Shown: positions 29,755 to 38,355 of the stretch, one piece after another
How the letters are laid out: every line of letters starts with the position of its first letter
Position numbering within the stretch: position 1 is the first letter of the stretch
Virus record (IMG/VR): IMGVR_UViG_3300032893_000062
Location: 1-53,979 of that record
DNA: 53,979 nucleotides
Origin: a virus
Reading direction: 5' to 3' (one strand)
Notes under the pieces: generated by a model
Told to the model about the DNA's origin: nothing
Database searches by the model: none
Seen by the model: only the letters and a program-made list of their open reading frames with translations
Position numbers and translations under genes: made by a program

Positions 29755-30415
29755 GGATCACCTCCTGGAGAACGTCGATCACTTCCGAGATGAGCGCCTC
29801 CATCTTCTCATCCACGGTGATGCTGTCGGACTCGAACGCAGCGATGATCTGCCTAAGATGAAACTCTATCGGCATACCGCTCATCGGTCCTTTTACGAAC
29901 TCAGCCTGCTCCTTGGTGATCGTTTCCTGGCTTGCCAGTTTCGGGTTGTTCGCCTTGACCGCCACAATCTCCGATGTTCCCTTGACTCTCTTCAGGCGAG
30001 AGCTGAGATCATCGTATCTGTTGCGGGAAATGCAGAGAACCTCGCAGATGTGATCGGCTGCGAATCTCTGATCAAGCATCATGTTGATGCTTCTCGCCAT
30101 GTCCCATGCAGTGAGTCGAAGCCCTTGGCGAGCATTCACTCGGATGGCGTCTTCGACCATTTCTTTACGGCTGGCATACGATTTCAGCTCAGCCTGAATC
30201 TTTCCGTCTTCTCCGTAAACAGCCTTGTTCGCCAAAAGACGGTGCATCCCATCGACCAAGACTTTGGTCTTGGCATTGATCAAGATCGGCGGAATCCCTT
30301 CGCCACCAGCGAGAAGAGCTTCCTTGATTGAAGAAACGTTCCCTGAAGAAATCTTGTGCCGAGGATACAAGGTCTCATCGACAAGTATCTCGGCCGTTTT
30401 GATAGATTCGGCCAC
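29747..30415 (-). CDS. ParB-like protein, operon partner of tas
   Basis: 222 aa from GTG 30415 (SD GGAGG, spacing 7). ParB/sulfiredoxin-like N-terminal domain: PPILINAKTKVLVDGMHRLL (the G.HR motif near residue 56), followed by an HTH-like segment LTAWDMARSINMMLDQRFAA through ICEVLCISRNRYDDLSSRLK (about 100-140) and a helical C-terminus. ParB-type folds use CTP to slide on DNA or act as regulators. Its close coupling to tas suggests a joint function: regulator, DNA loader or effector of the tigRNA complex. This pairing is not part of the TIGR-Tas description known to me. Confidence 0.7.
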   Translation of the reverse strand: MAESIKTAEILVDETLYPRHKISSGNVSSIKEALLAGGEGIPPILINAKTKVLVDGMHRLLANKAVYGEDGKIQAELKSYASRKEMVEDAIRVNARQGLRLTAWDMARSINMMLDQRFAADHICEVLCISRNRYDDLSSRLKRVKGTSEIVAVKANNPKLASQETITKEQAEFVKGPMSGMPIEFHLRQIIAAFESDSITVDEKMEALISEVIDVLQEVIRE

Positions 30416-30471
30416 GGCTGGGCCTCCAAAACAGAAAGGTTGGATCGAACGGGCAACGCCACGTTAAAAAG

Positions 30472-30500
30472 ACAGTATCACGTTTCCGAAAGTCTGTCTA
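30472..30500 (-). promoter_or_regulatory. Promoter of the ParB-tas-array operon
   Basis: Minus strand TAGACA (30500-30495), spacer GACTTTCGGAAACGTGA (17), TACTGT (30477-30472). The -35 overlaps the TAG stop of the ribbon-helix-helix gene. The GTGA-TAC pattern matches the promoters at 7495-7523 and 11915-11943. Confidence 0.65.
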
Positions 30501-30638
30501 CGTTTTTTTCAGGGCATCGACGATCATTTCCGACACGGACCGGCCGCTCTTTTCGGCCTTCTTTTCAATTGCTTTCTTCTCCTTCTCGGAGACGCGGACG
30601 GCGATGATGACGTTTTTCTTCTCCTTCGTGTGCCTCAT
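30498..30638 (-). CDS. Ribbon-helix-helix (CopG/Arc-like) regulator
   Basis: 46 aa: MRHTKEKKNVIIAVRVSEKE, KKAIEKKAEKSGRSVSEMIV, DALKKT. The strand (VIIAVRVS) followed by two helices with the GRSVSEMI turn is the classical RHH DNA-binding fold. Its ATG overlaps the stop of the upstream gene (ATGA). Because its stop codon lies in the -35 of the next promoter, it is a natural candidate to control the ParB-tas-array operon. Confidence 0.7.
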   Translation of the reverse strand: MRHTKEKKNVIIAVRVSEKEKKAIEKKAEKSGRSVSEMIVDALKKT

Positions 30639-31264
30639 CGCGCAATCTCCCGAATGAGCCGTTCCCAGTTTTTCAGCCAGTCCGCGGGCTGTTTCCCCCA
30701 GGTCCAGCCTTCAGTCTCCAGCACGTGCCGTGCTTCGTCCTCCCACGGGTTGCCCCATGTGTCATGCGCGTCGTCGTAGCTTAGGCCGACGACCCGCATC
30801 CCCTTGAAACCCTCCGCACACTCGTGGACGCAGGTCGAGAGAAAATCCACGGGGTCCAGAAGGTTGTGCAGGCATACTTCATCGCTCAGGCACCACGCCG
30901 TCGCGTGGTATCGGGGCTCACGGGCGGCGTATCCGTTCATGCCCATTACGAACTCCATGCACCCCTGCCCGCCGTCGGTTACGCGCTTCCGCACGTTGCG
31001 ACCGTTCACCGTGAAGACCTGGACGATCTCCCCGAGGAAGTTCACCGTCCCCACGTAGCGCTTGTCCAGGGATTGAGAGGTGTTGCTCTCGGCGGAGCGG
31101 ATTGCGTTGATCTGCTCTTCAGTGAGCGAATCGCCGATGTATCCCTTCAAGGCTACCTCCAACGGTTCCCCGCGCATGAGCCTTCGAGATACATCCTCGA
31201 CGAATCGCTCGGACAGTTCCATCAGTCTGCATACATCCCCGACGAATCGCTCGGACAGTTCCAT
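30635..31264 (-). CDS. Hypothetical protein with HECAE motif
   Basis: 209 aa from 31264 or 195 aa from the second ATG at 31222, because the first 42 bases are a tandem duplication (MELSERFVGDVCRL repeats as MELSERFVEDVSRR). The C-terminal half contains DFLSTCVHECAEGFKGMRVV then GLSYDDAHDTWGNPWEDEAR, reminiscent of small phage proteins with an H-E-x-x-E...H metal site; enzymatic activity is speculative. Confidence 0.5.
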   Translation of the reverse strand: MELSERFVGDVCRLMELSERFVEDVSRRLMRGEPLEVALKGYIGDSLTEEQINAIRSAESNTSQSLDKRYVGTVNFLGEIVQVFTVNGRNVRKRVTDGGQGCMEFVMGMNGYAAREPRYHATAWCLSDEVCLHNLLDPVDFLSTCVHECAEGFKGMRVVGLSYDDAHDTWGNPWEDEARHVLETEGWTWGKQPADWLKNWERLIREIAR

Positions 31265-31271
31265 CAGTCTG
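31191..31271. repeat. 42-bp tandem duplication
   Basis: A 39-base segment at 31191-31229 recurs at 31233-31271 with one mismatch. It spans the junction of two genes (stop/start overlap at 31264) and doubles the N-terminal 14 residues of the downstream protein, which gives it two possible starts. Confidence 0.9.
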
Positions 31272-31692
31272 AAGGCTCCTTGTCCTTTATCGGAGGTTGT
31301 GGGACGATCAGGAATTTGAAGATCCCCGCCATCAGCAACGGTTCCCCTGCGATCGGCGAGTTGTAATAAGCCTTCACCGAGACGATCCGAACGAGGTCAT
31401 CTTGAAACCCGCTCGAATCAAGGTCCTCCCTCTCTGTGTCGTCGTCGTCGAGGACAATCATGATCGTCGACCCCGACCCCGCATACGCCACGTTCTTTCT
31501 GCCGTTGACTATCGTCCCGTCGTCATACGACAGCGACCAGGTGATCCCACTCCCTAGCGTCGCCGACCCGTTCTCGTCGAAAAACCCGACGTTCAAGATG
31601 AAAGCGGACTCTTCTTCGACGGAGGTCGCCAAGGGCTGAGCTGGCATGTACTGCGGGGTCACTCCGTTGAAAGTCATGTAAGGTTGCGACAT
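31264..31692 (-). CDS. Virion-associated hypothetical protein (142 aa)
   Basis: From ATG 31692 (MSQPYMTFNGVTPQYMPAQP). Beta-rich with SATLGSGITWSLSYDDGTIV and IMIVLDDDDTEREDLDSSGF, possibly Ig-like. No family recognised. It is among the head and fibre genes and is likely structural. Confidence 0.5.
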   Translation of the reverse strand: MSQPYMTFNGVTPQYMPAQPLATSVEEESAFILNVGFFDENGSATLGSGITWSLSYDDGTIVNGRKNVAYAGSGSTIMIVLDDDDTEREDLDSSGFQDDLVRIVSVKAYYNSPIAGEPLLMAGIFKFLIVPQPPIKDKEPSD

Positions 31693-31693
31693 A

Positions 31694-31909
31694 TCACATC
31701 CCTTTCGGACAGTTCTGCAAGAGGTACGTGATCGCCCCCGCCATCGAAAGGGGGTAATCGCGGACCTTCGGCAAGTCCCTCCTGGCCCAGTTGATCGCAT
31801 GAAACAGCGATTCGGGGATCTCCACCGTCATGGTTCGGTGAAGGTGCGCTTCCCTCTGACCGTGGTACTGTTTCCTCGGCCGAGCGGGGCCGAAGTTCCA
31901 AGCAACCAT
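31694..31909 (-). CDS. Small hypothetical protein (71 aa)
   Basis: From ATG 31909 (MVAWNFGPARPRKQYHGQRE), with SD GGAGGG and TGATG overlap with the Mu F-like gene. The part TMTVEIPESLFHAINWARRD followed by MAGAITYLLQNCPK looks like a strand-helix-helix (RHH-like) unit. Could be a regulator or a minor structural factor. Confidence 0.5.
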   Translation of the reverse strand: MVAWNFGPARPRKQYHGQREAHLHRTMTVEIPESLFHAINWARRDLPKVRDYPLSMAGAITYLLQNCPKGM

Positions 31910-32682
31910 CACGCCACCCTCCTTCTCTCTTGCGCTGCAGTCAAGCTCCACAGCGGAGCGTATCCACAGCGGCAATTGTACGAGTTGTACTCGGGGTCCG
32001 CCAGAAGCTCCTGCATCGTGTAGATTCGGTGGTTCCGCTCCCTATGCGTCTCCCGGACTCGTCCGTCATTCGAAGTCAGCCATTCGAAGTATTGGACGTC
32101 CGCCTGTTGATACCCTGCGAGCGTTACCGAGCGGTTGAACTTCGCGAATTGGTCCCGGGCGAAGAACTTCGCCCTCCGAGCGCTCGTCTCCTCCATGCGG
32201 TCGACGATCTCCGCGACGTCCAGCTCCCCGCCGGTCTGCGCCCAATCCGTGAGTTTCCCCAAAAACGCCTTCTTCAGGTCGTCCTCTTCTCCCTGCCATC
32301 GCTCCACGGCGTCGTCAAGGTAAAGCTCTCGGAGGTAGCGCATCTTCTGGGAGAAAACCTCCTGGGCCGGCAGCGCCATCAACCTCTCCGCCACCGGCCC
32401 TCCGCGACCGATCAAGTCCTCGATGTTCCGTTTCGCCTCCGCCACTAGTTGCGCGTTCAGGCGGGTCCGCAGCCGTTCTACGTCCACGCCTCGCTCGCCG
32501 ACGAGGTCCTGGAGCTTGTGCAGAACGGACAGCGGCCCTCCCGCTGCGGCCACCCGCAGATTTCCGAACAACTTGTCGTATTCGGCCTTCAGGGTTCGGG
32601 CCATCAGGTCCTCTCGCTTCAGCGAGGGTTGGGGAATCTTCTTCTTTCGAAAAAGCTCGCGGCCTTTCAACAAAATATCCAC
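31909..32682 (-). CDS. Mu gpF / SPP1 gp7-like minor head protein
   Basis: 257 aa (GTG start). The C-terminal domain carries the family pattern: RAKFFARDQFAKFNRSVTLA, FEWLTSNDGRVRETHRERN and the closing NCRCGYAPLW with conserved cysteines. Members sit at the portal vertex and are ejected or help the genome enter. Preceded by a helical region. It lies among head genes. Confidence 0.78.
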   Translation of the reverse strand: MDILLKGRELFRKKKIPQPSLKREDLMARTLKAEYDKLFGNLRVAAAGGPLSVLHKLQDLVGERGVDVERLRTRLNAQLVAEAKRNIEDLIGRGGPVAERLMALPAQEVFSQKMRYLRELYLDDAVERWQGEEDDLKKAFLGKLTDWAQTGGELDVAEIVDRMEETSARRAKFFARDQFAKFNRSVTLAGYQQADVQYFEWLTSNDGRVRETHRERNHRIYTMQELLADPEYNSYNCRCGYAPLWSLTAAQERRRVA

Positions 32683-32984
32683 CGCCCGGGTTTAGAAACG
32701 CCGAAGGATTCCCCAAGAGGAATCCAGATGTCGTCAAGGATGGATTCTGCAAGAGACAGACTGTCGATCTGTTCCTGCATCCATCTTCCAAACTCACATT
32801 CTCTTGATTGAGATCCGTCTTTCACCGGATTTGGTGGAGACGGGTCCATCAGAACTACAGACAATCGCCTGCGAAGATTCCCAGCCTTGATCTTCAGCCT
32901 CTCGGTGAGTTCCGACATCAAACTCATGAGAGACTCGATCTCCGGTTGCCTTTCGGGAACCGCTCTTGCCATTCCTGACTCCAT
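32667..32984 (-). CDS. Hypothetical helical protein (105 aa)
   Basis: MESGMARAVPERQPEIESLM with SD AAGGAGAG. Two helical stretches (LMSELTERLKIKAGNLRRRL and QEQIDSLSLAESILDDIWIP). No family recognised. Overlaps the start of the minor head gene by 16 bases. Confidence 0.5.
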   Translation of the reverse strand: MESGMARAVPERQPEIESLMSLMSELTERLKIKAGNLRRRLSVVLMDPSPPNPVKDGSQSRECEFGRWMQEQIDSLSLAESILDDIWIPLGESFGVSKPGRWIFC

Positions 32985-33016
32985 AGTTCTCTCCTTCGCG
33001 TTTTAAGGCCGCCGCC

Positions 33017-33232
33017 TTATGATTCCATCGCATCTTCGATCGCCTGCATGTCGGCGTGCGAAACGACCAGAGGGATCACCACGTTCCCGCGATATTGCAC
33101 GGCGACGTAGTTCCCCGCTGCAGTGGTGAAGTCTTCGAACGACTGCGTCGGATCTGCGGCGACGGAGGCCGTTTTCTTCCCCTTCGTCTTCGGTTGCGGC
33201 TTCAAGCTGGCGACGGCATCTCGAACGTCCAT
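33017..33232 (-). CDS. Hypothetical protein (71 aa)
   Basis: From ATG 33232 (MDVRDAVASLKPQPKTKGKK), preceded by GAGGTGAG. Lys-rich N-terminal part, then a beta-like SFEDFTTAAGNYVAVQYRGN segment. No family recognised; a short 32-base gap separates it from the next gene. Confidence 0.45.
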   Translation of the reverse strand: MDVRDAVASLKPQPKTKGKKTASVAADPTQSFEDFTTAAGNYVAVQYRGNVVIPLVVSHADMQAIEDAMES

Positions 33233-33237
33233 CTCTC

Positions 33238-34506
33238 TCACCTCATCAGCATTAGCAGTTCTACGAGTTCTTCTTCCGCCATATCGAACGAGGGGGCCTT
33301 CGCGAGTTCCCCGAGCAAGTTCCTGTCGAACACGGGGACGCTCTTTTTCTTCAGCCAGCGCTTGTAGTTCTCGTACGTCGGCCAGTACGGGACGCCTCCG
33401 CCTGGGGGTTCTACGGCTGGCTTGACGTTGCTCGCCGCCAATGTAGCCGATTCTCCGACGAGTATCAGCGCAGTCATTTGGGCCGTCATCGAATAAGCGA
33501 TTGGCGCCGTTTTGGTTAGCGTCGCCGACTCCGCCGTCAACGTCAGGCTTGTTTCGGCAGCGCTCATCGTCAGAGCACGGATCGTCGTCGCGGTCTTGGC
33601 TTCCAAAGTGAGGTTGGTTTTCGCAGCCGTCAATCCGAGCGCCTTGACAGTGGTCGCCGTCTTGGCCGCGAGAGTCAAGGAAGTCATGCCGGCCGTCAAC
33701 GTGTGCCCCTTCGCCATCGTCGCCGACTCGGCCACCAGCGAAAGTGTCCCCATGGAAGCAGTCATGGCGTAAGGTATGGGAGTATGAACGTAAGTCAGCG
33801 TCGCGGATTCGGCCGTCAGCGTCAGAGAAGTCTCGGCAGCAGAAAGAGTATAGACAGCATTGTAGGTTATGATGACTTGACCGTTGGCGCCGTTTCCGCC
33901 CTGCTTCGTCGTCAGGTTACCATAACCCGCTCCGCCTCCACCTCCCCCAGGGGCCACGCCAACGTTTCCGACTTGGTTGACGCCGATTCCACCAGTGCCG
34001 CCAGATCCCCCGCCCCCCGAACCTGTTGCCCCAGCGTTTCCCGTGGCGTTGGCTCCGTTGGCAGCATTGCCACCTGCCGCACCTCCACCGCCGCCATTCC
34101 CGCCATTGTTATTGTTGCCGTGACCTCCAGTGTAGGTGACGTTGCCCGTTCCAATTCCTGCGCCTGCACCGTTTTGCGCGGTGTTCGCGCCGTGGATGCC
34201 GAACAGGGCCATGACTTGGTTGTTGTTGAAATCGGTGAAAGTCCCGTTGGACCCGTTGTTGTTGTTGACTCCGCCCGCTCCGCCCGCTCCGACGTTCCCC
34301 GTAAGATTGGTGCCGGGGACAAGGCCCGTGACATTCGAGCGAGAATAACCTCCACCTCCGCCTCCCGATGATCCGTGAAGCGTGTTGTTGTTGTTGTTCG
34401 ATCCGCCACCACCGCCGCCGCCCCAGACCTCCACCTGCGCCGCTGTAACGTTCGCAGGCACGACCCAGCCGTAGACGCCTTTGGTAGTGAAAGTTGCGGT
34501 TGACAT
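33238..34506 (-). CDS. Glycine-rich fibre-like protein with TLTAES repeats
   Basis: 422 aa. Residues about 30-215 are Gly/Asn-rich (VEVWGGGGGGGSNNNNNTLH), a pattern of polyglycine-II adhesin tips. Then about seven units of 22-25 residues built on LSAAETSLTLTAESATLT / LTAAKTNLTLEAKTATTI. The C-terminal 60 residues are charged (YWPTYENYKRWLKKKSVPVF). Probably a virion fibre or decoration adhesin; gene-internal repeats invite recombination. It is coupled to a glycosyltransferase gene upstream, which might modify it. Confidence 0.6.
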   Translation of the reverse strand: MSTATFTTKGVYGWVVPANVTAAQVEVWGGGGGGGSNNNNNTLHGSSGGGGGGYSRSNVTGLVPGTNLTGNVGAGGAGGVNNNNGSNGTFTDFNNNQVMALFGIHGANTAQNGAGAGIGTGNVTYTGGHGNNNNGGNGGGGGAAGGNAANGANATGNAGATGSGGGGSGGTGGIGVNQVGNVGVAPGGGGGGAGYGNLTTKQGGNGANGQVIITYNAVYTLSAAETSLTLTAESATLTYVHTPIPYAMTASMGTLSLVAESATMAKGHTLTAGMTSLTLAAKTATTVKALGLTAAKTNLTLEAKTATTIRALTMSAAETSLTLTAESATLTKTAPIAYSMTAQMTALILVGESATLAASNVKPAVEPPGGGVPYWPTYENYKRWLKKKSVPVFDRNLLGELAKAPSFDMAEEELVELLMLMR

Positions 34507-35225
34507 CACTTCATCCGATCATGGAACCATTCCCAGCCCTTCATCAAAACCGGGTGCGGGACGCGCTCGCGCCATAGAACTTCTTTCATCTGACGAACTT
34601 TCTCCTCAATAGGGATGGTGTAGGCGTGCCAAAAAAACGAGCCCTTGTCGAATCCGAGCTTAGGGAGAAGCTCCATGAAACAAACATGCTTGTAGCCGTG
34701 TCGGGCCAAGTTGCGCGACATGATGAAATCGTCGGTAAGATGTTCAGCCGTGATCCCGAAGTGCGCCTCTCCCAGAGACGGCGTGCAGCGCTCGATGATC
34801 TCCTTCATCGGCATGTCGGGAGGGTCCCAGAGGCCGAAGCATTTGCGTGGGGCCACGGTCAGCCATCCGCAAGTTCCGATGTTGCGCCCGTCCTTCACCT
34901 GCACCTCATCGTAGCGGTGGCGCATGTTGGCGAAATCCTGTCCGTTGTGTGCGCAGGTCTCGTCATCAAGGAAGCACGTCACGTCGATGCACTCTGGATT
35001 GACAAACGTGTCGGCGTCGAAAAATATCACCCAGTCGGCGTCTTCCGCGAGCTCCCTGATCTGCAACTTCTCGCAGACCACCGGCCATTCTGGCCATTTG
35101 CGCTCGGTGATCACGCGAAACTCCGCTCCGATCTTTCGTGCATAGTAGCGGAAGAGAGGGAATGTGATCTCCGTGATCTCCGGAGAATAGCCGTTGACGT
35201 TCAGGGTGAAGATGACCTTTTTCAC
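34506..35225 (-). CDS. GT-A-like glycosyltransferase
   Basis: 239 aa from GTG 35225 (GTGA overlap). The N-terminal nucleotide-binding half has FPLFRYYARKIGAEFRVITE, and the DxD-type motif is in DWVIFFDADTFVNPE (D-A-D near residue 72). The fold of phage and bacterial sugar transferases acting on nucleotide sugars is likely. It sits between two structural genes and may glycosylate virion proteins. Confidence 0.65.
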   Translation of the reverse strand: MKKVIFTLNVNGYSPEITEITFPLFRYYARKIGAEFRVITERKWPEWPVVCEKLQIRELAEDADWVIFFDADTFVNPECIDVTCFLDDETCAHNGQDFANMRHRYDEVQVKDGRNIGTCGWLTVAPRKCFGLWDPPDMPMKEIIERCTPSLGEAHFGITAEHLTDDFIMSRNLARHGYKHVCFMELLPKLGFDKGSFFWHAYTIPIEEKVRQMKEVLWRERVPHPVLMKGWEWFHDRMK

Positions 35226-35647
35226 GAGAGTTGTAGCACTCCATTTGTTCCGTCTAGTGTGATCGTGAAGGTGTCCCCGGTGTTCAAAATGACCTCGCTT
35301 CCGTAGTCATAATATCCTACGAGGTTGCCCGTGGTCACGTCGTAAAGCACGGCGTATCGGAACTGAGCCATCGGCGACGCTCCTCCCGTCCACGCCGTCG
35401 GGCTTGCAAGCACAAGCTTGTAGGTTCCTGATGTTTGCCCATGCGAAGATACCGAGCAGGAGTTTCCCCCCGTCGTGTAGCCGTTACCGGACGCTATCTC
35501 ATGAGCGCTGATTCCACTGTATGTCGAATCAGTCCCGACAACGGGTGCCGTGTCGGTGAGCATGATCTTGTAGGTATCGCTCCCGAGGTTGTCCGCCTCG
35601 ACTACATTCGCCTTGAACGCCTGATAAAAGACAATCGCTACCGCCAT
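35222..35647 (-). CDS. Phage virion protein (decoration/fibre base type)
   Basis: 141 aa. ANVVEADNLGSDTYKIMLTD with TAPVV and the beta-rich remainder (FRYAVLYDVTTGNLVGYYDY, ILNTGDTFTITLDGTNGVLQ) match a widely spread phage structural family without known exact role. SD AGGGAGG before ATG 35647. Confidence 0.65.
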   Translation of the reverse strand: MAVAIVFYQAFKANVVEADNLGSDTYKIMLTDTAPVVGTDSTYSGISAHEIASGNGYTTGGNSCSVSSHGQTSGTYKLVLASPTAWTGGASPMAQFRYAVLYDVTTGNLVGYYDYGSEVILNTGDTFTITLDGTNGVLQLS

Positions 35648-35657
35648 GTCACCCTCC

Positions 35658-37823
35658 CTATTTCCTCATCGGCTCGTCGATGATCTCGACGCTCTCAAGG
35701 TCGAGTCTCCCGCTGGCGTCCCGTTTCGCCTTGATCTTCCTCCGCATCGGTCGGTCAGGGATGTTGACGATGGCCGCAGGGACCTTTATCTCAGGCGGAC
35801 GGTAATCCACCGTAACTTGTGGCGGGCTAACCGTGACATTCGGTGGAGGAACCGTGACAGAGGGAGATTTGACAATGATCGGACGATCCGCCAAACGGTT
35901 GAAAGCCTCCGCAAGATCCTTCATAGAATCTATTACTGCGCCCCGCAATTCCTTCTGATCAGCCATGATCTTACGGTCGAAACGGTCCGGAAGCTGAGCG
36001 ATATCCTTCACGCCTCCATCCTCTACCGTCATCAACTCCCCGAGAGCTTCCGGGAGCTCGGCTTCCAGAGCCTTCTCGATCTTGACTTTCGGATCGAACT
36101 CCCCGGCAAGCTTCTCCGCAAGCCCTCCCACCTGCAGAGCATCGGCGTATGCCGGTTGCTGGTCGTTCTCGTCGATCTGCCTGATCCTCGCCATGATGCT
36201 CTCGGGAATCTCCACGTCGGGGAAGAACTGCTTCGAAAGTTCGAGAACCGCATCAACGGGAAGCTCTGCGGAGGTCATGGTGGAGACGAACGTCGCGAAC
36301 TTGTCGGCGCTCTCCGCCTTCTCCTTCGCTGTCTGGATCGACGGCGGGTTGAAGGTAAGAGCCAAGCTATTCAATTTCCTCATCCCGTCGGGGTTGTCGA
36401 AGTACTCGGGTCCGAAACAGGAAAGGGCGAGGATCTTCACCACTTGGCGAAACTGCGGCGCCACAGTGATCGAAATCTTCTTCACGCTCTCCGCCTGCTT
36501 CAGGAGGACGTCCTCACCGCGGGAGTCCGCAAGCCCCGTCGGAGCTGAGGGGAAAAGGACTGTCTGCGGAAGCTCGCTCCTCGCCGCTATGTCGACCTGA
36601 AGGAGCTGAACGAGCTCCGCGAACCCTTCGTAGTGCCGCTCCACGGCCTTTACTTCTCCGACCGAAGGGACGGTCGCGGGATGAAGGATGCTCCACGTGT
36701 CCATGACGGAGGTGTTCTGCTGCATCATATCCAGAACATCGTCTATCCCCGCCATAGCGAGCTGGGCATCGATCGGGATCTCGTGAAAGAGGATCGACAT
36801 CTGCTGCGCCATAACTGGGATCGACATAATGACGATCTGGTACGCCAGGATCGAGGTGATGTACCCCTCGAAGTCCGATATCCCCCAGCCGATCTGCGGG
36901 AGCATCCCCCAGTAGGGGAGGAGCTTCGGTCGAACCACGGCGCTTCGTCTCGTCGAGACTTCCACGCCTCCTATCGGGATGTAGTAGTGCGAAGGGGTCA
37001 GATAATCCCGCGCGGTCACGTTCCAGTTCGGAACGATCACGCAGTTCCAGCGGTCCGTCGTGACGAAGTGCTCGATGGAGTCTTTTGTAACCCGGCGGTC
37101 TTTCAAAAGTTCGTCAAGAGTCCACGTCAGAGACTCGACCGTATCCTGCTTCAACCGCGGGTAGCAGATCGCACCGCCATAGATCAATCCGTCGCGGAGG
37201 GAGTCGGCAAGTGCGGGTCCGAACAGGATCCCCTCGGCGTATTCCCCCAGAGTCTTGAACTCGTCGGGCTTCCATCCGCTGCCTTCGAACCCGTAGCCGT
37301 TCAGGAGGCAACCCTTCGCCTTCTTGTCCGTGACGACTGCGGGGATTCCGCCGCTGGAATAGACCGCCGTCGCCTGCTGAGGGCTCATCGACACCGGGGT
37401 GTAGGCGAAATTGTACATCCCGGGGTCGTCGGCGCTCCCCACGCCGCTCGCAGGATTCCAGAACCCGTCTCGAACGTACGATGCCCCCTTCATCCGGAGC
37501 ATCCGTTTCCCATCTTTCGTGTAGCGCTCGAACGTCGGGGAGCTTCGCATAGCGGAGAAAGCGGCCATCCTCATCCGGTCGGTCGCCTCTTCTATCGTCT
37601 GGAAGGATCCGCCATCCTTCACGCGCTGCGCTTGGACGTGATCGTGCATTACTTTCTTGATCGCCTCAATATCGTCTATCGGGTGTCTGATTTTGCTGTC
37701 CCTGTCCTGAGAGTCTCCGATGTACTTCTCAGAGGGGATAGAGCGGCATATTATTTCATACGCTTTCTTCACCCACGGTATCGTCGCGTCCTTCGCCAGC
37801 TTCCGAAAGTCCGTTTCCGCCAT
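35658..37823 (-). CDS. Portal protein (DUF1073-like)
   Basis: 721 aa from ATG 37823 (SD AAGGGAG). GYGFEGSGWKPDEFKTLGEY, FVTTDRWNCVIVPNWNVTAR, LPQTVLFPSAPTGLADSRGE and the long helical part PPSIQTAKEKAESADKFATF fit portals of the DUF1073/Gp6 group, a dodecameric channel for DNA packaging. The C-terminal ~110 residues are a Pro-rich extension (SPSVTVPPPNVTVSPPQVTV). It follows the terminase genes, as expected. Confidence 0.75.
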   Translation of the reverse strand: MAETDFRKLAKDATIPWVKKAYEIICRSIPSEKYIGDSQDRDSKIRHPIDDIEAIKKVMHDHVQAQRVKDGGSFQTIEEATDRMRMAAFSAMRSSPTFERYTKDGKRMLRMKGASYVRDGFWNPASGVGSADDPGMYNFAYTPVSMSPQQATAVYSSGGIPAVVTDKKAKGCLLNGYGFEGSGWKPDEFKTLGEYAEGILFGPALADSLRDGLIYGGAICYPRLKQDTVESLTWTLDELLKDRRVTKDSIEHFVTTDRWNCVIVPNWNVTARDYLTPSHYYIPIGGVEVSTRRSAVVRPKLLPYWGMLPQIGWGISDFEGYITSILAYQIVIMSIPVMAQQMSILFHEIPIDAQLAMAGIDDVLDMMQQNTSVMDTWSILHPATVPSVGEVKAVERHYEGFAELVQLLQVDIAARSELPQTVLFPSAPTGLADSRGEDVLLKQAESVKKISITVAPQFRQVVKILALSCFGPEYFDNPDGMRKLNSLALTFNPPSIQTAKEKAESADKFATFVSTMTSAELPVDAVLELSKQFFPDVEIPESIMARIRQIDENDQQPAYADALQVGGLAEKLAGEFDPKVKIEKALEAELPEALGELMTVEDGGVKDIAQLPDRFDRKIMADQKELRGAVIDSMKDLAEAFNRLADRPIIVKSPSVTVPPPNVTVSPPQVTVDYRPPEIKVPAAIVNIPDRPMRRKIKAKRDASGRLDLESVEIIDEPMRK

Positions 37824-38355
37824 TTCCGTCTCCCTTCGCATCTCCGAAGGTCGCTATTCCAGCTGGCGCTCCGCCACCCTTCGCCATCTTGCCGAGCATC
37901 TCCTGCAGCTTCGCCAATTCCTCACCGGTCGGCTGGGGGACGCTCGCCGCCATCGCCGACTGCAGATGCGCGAGCTGCGCCTTGTACTCGTCCGTGAGTC
38001 CGTGCCGAACGATCACGTCCTCAGCGGCACGGACCATCATAAAGACGTTTATAATCAGCGTGACCGTTGCATCTGCCCGCTTTTGGATCTCCTCGTCGGT
38101 CTCCCTCATCCCCTTCTTGAAACGGTACCCGCCGATAATCATCATGCAGCGCATCCCGAACTTCACGCCTCGGATCTCCGTGTTCACCTTCGCCGCATCT
38201 ATGGCCCTTGGAGCCTTCGCTTTCCACTCCCTCAGAACACGCTTCCACAGCGGCCCCAGGTTAGGGACCACGGGAACGGTGGGAAGTTCTTGCGGGGTCA
38301 CGCCCTGCATCTCTGCCGATGCGGCAGCCGCCGCAGCCGCTTGCCCGTCGCTCAT
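37756..38355 (-). CDS. Hypothetical protein between terminase and portal
   Basis: 199 aa. Ala-rich N-terminus, then WKRVLREWKAKAPRAIDAAK and GMRCMMIIGGYRFKKGMRET, a helical middle and a Gly/Asp-rich end. No family recognised. Overlaps the portal start by 68 bases and is coupled upstream by ATGA. Confidence 0.5.
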   Translation of the reverse strand: MSDGQAAAAAAASAEMQGVTPQELPTVPVVPNLGPLWKRVLREWKAKAPRAIDAAKVNTEIRGVKFGMRCMMIIGGYRFKKGMRETDEEIQKRADATVTLIINVFMMVRAAEDVIVRHGLTDEYKAQLAHLQSAMAASVPQPTGEELAKLQEMLGKMAKGGGAPAGIATFGDAKGDGNGGNGLSEAGEGRDDTVGEESV

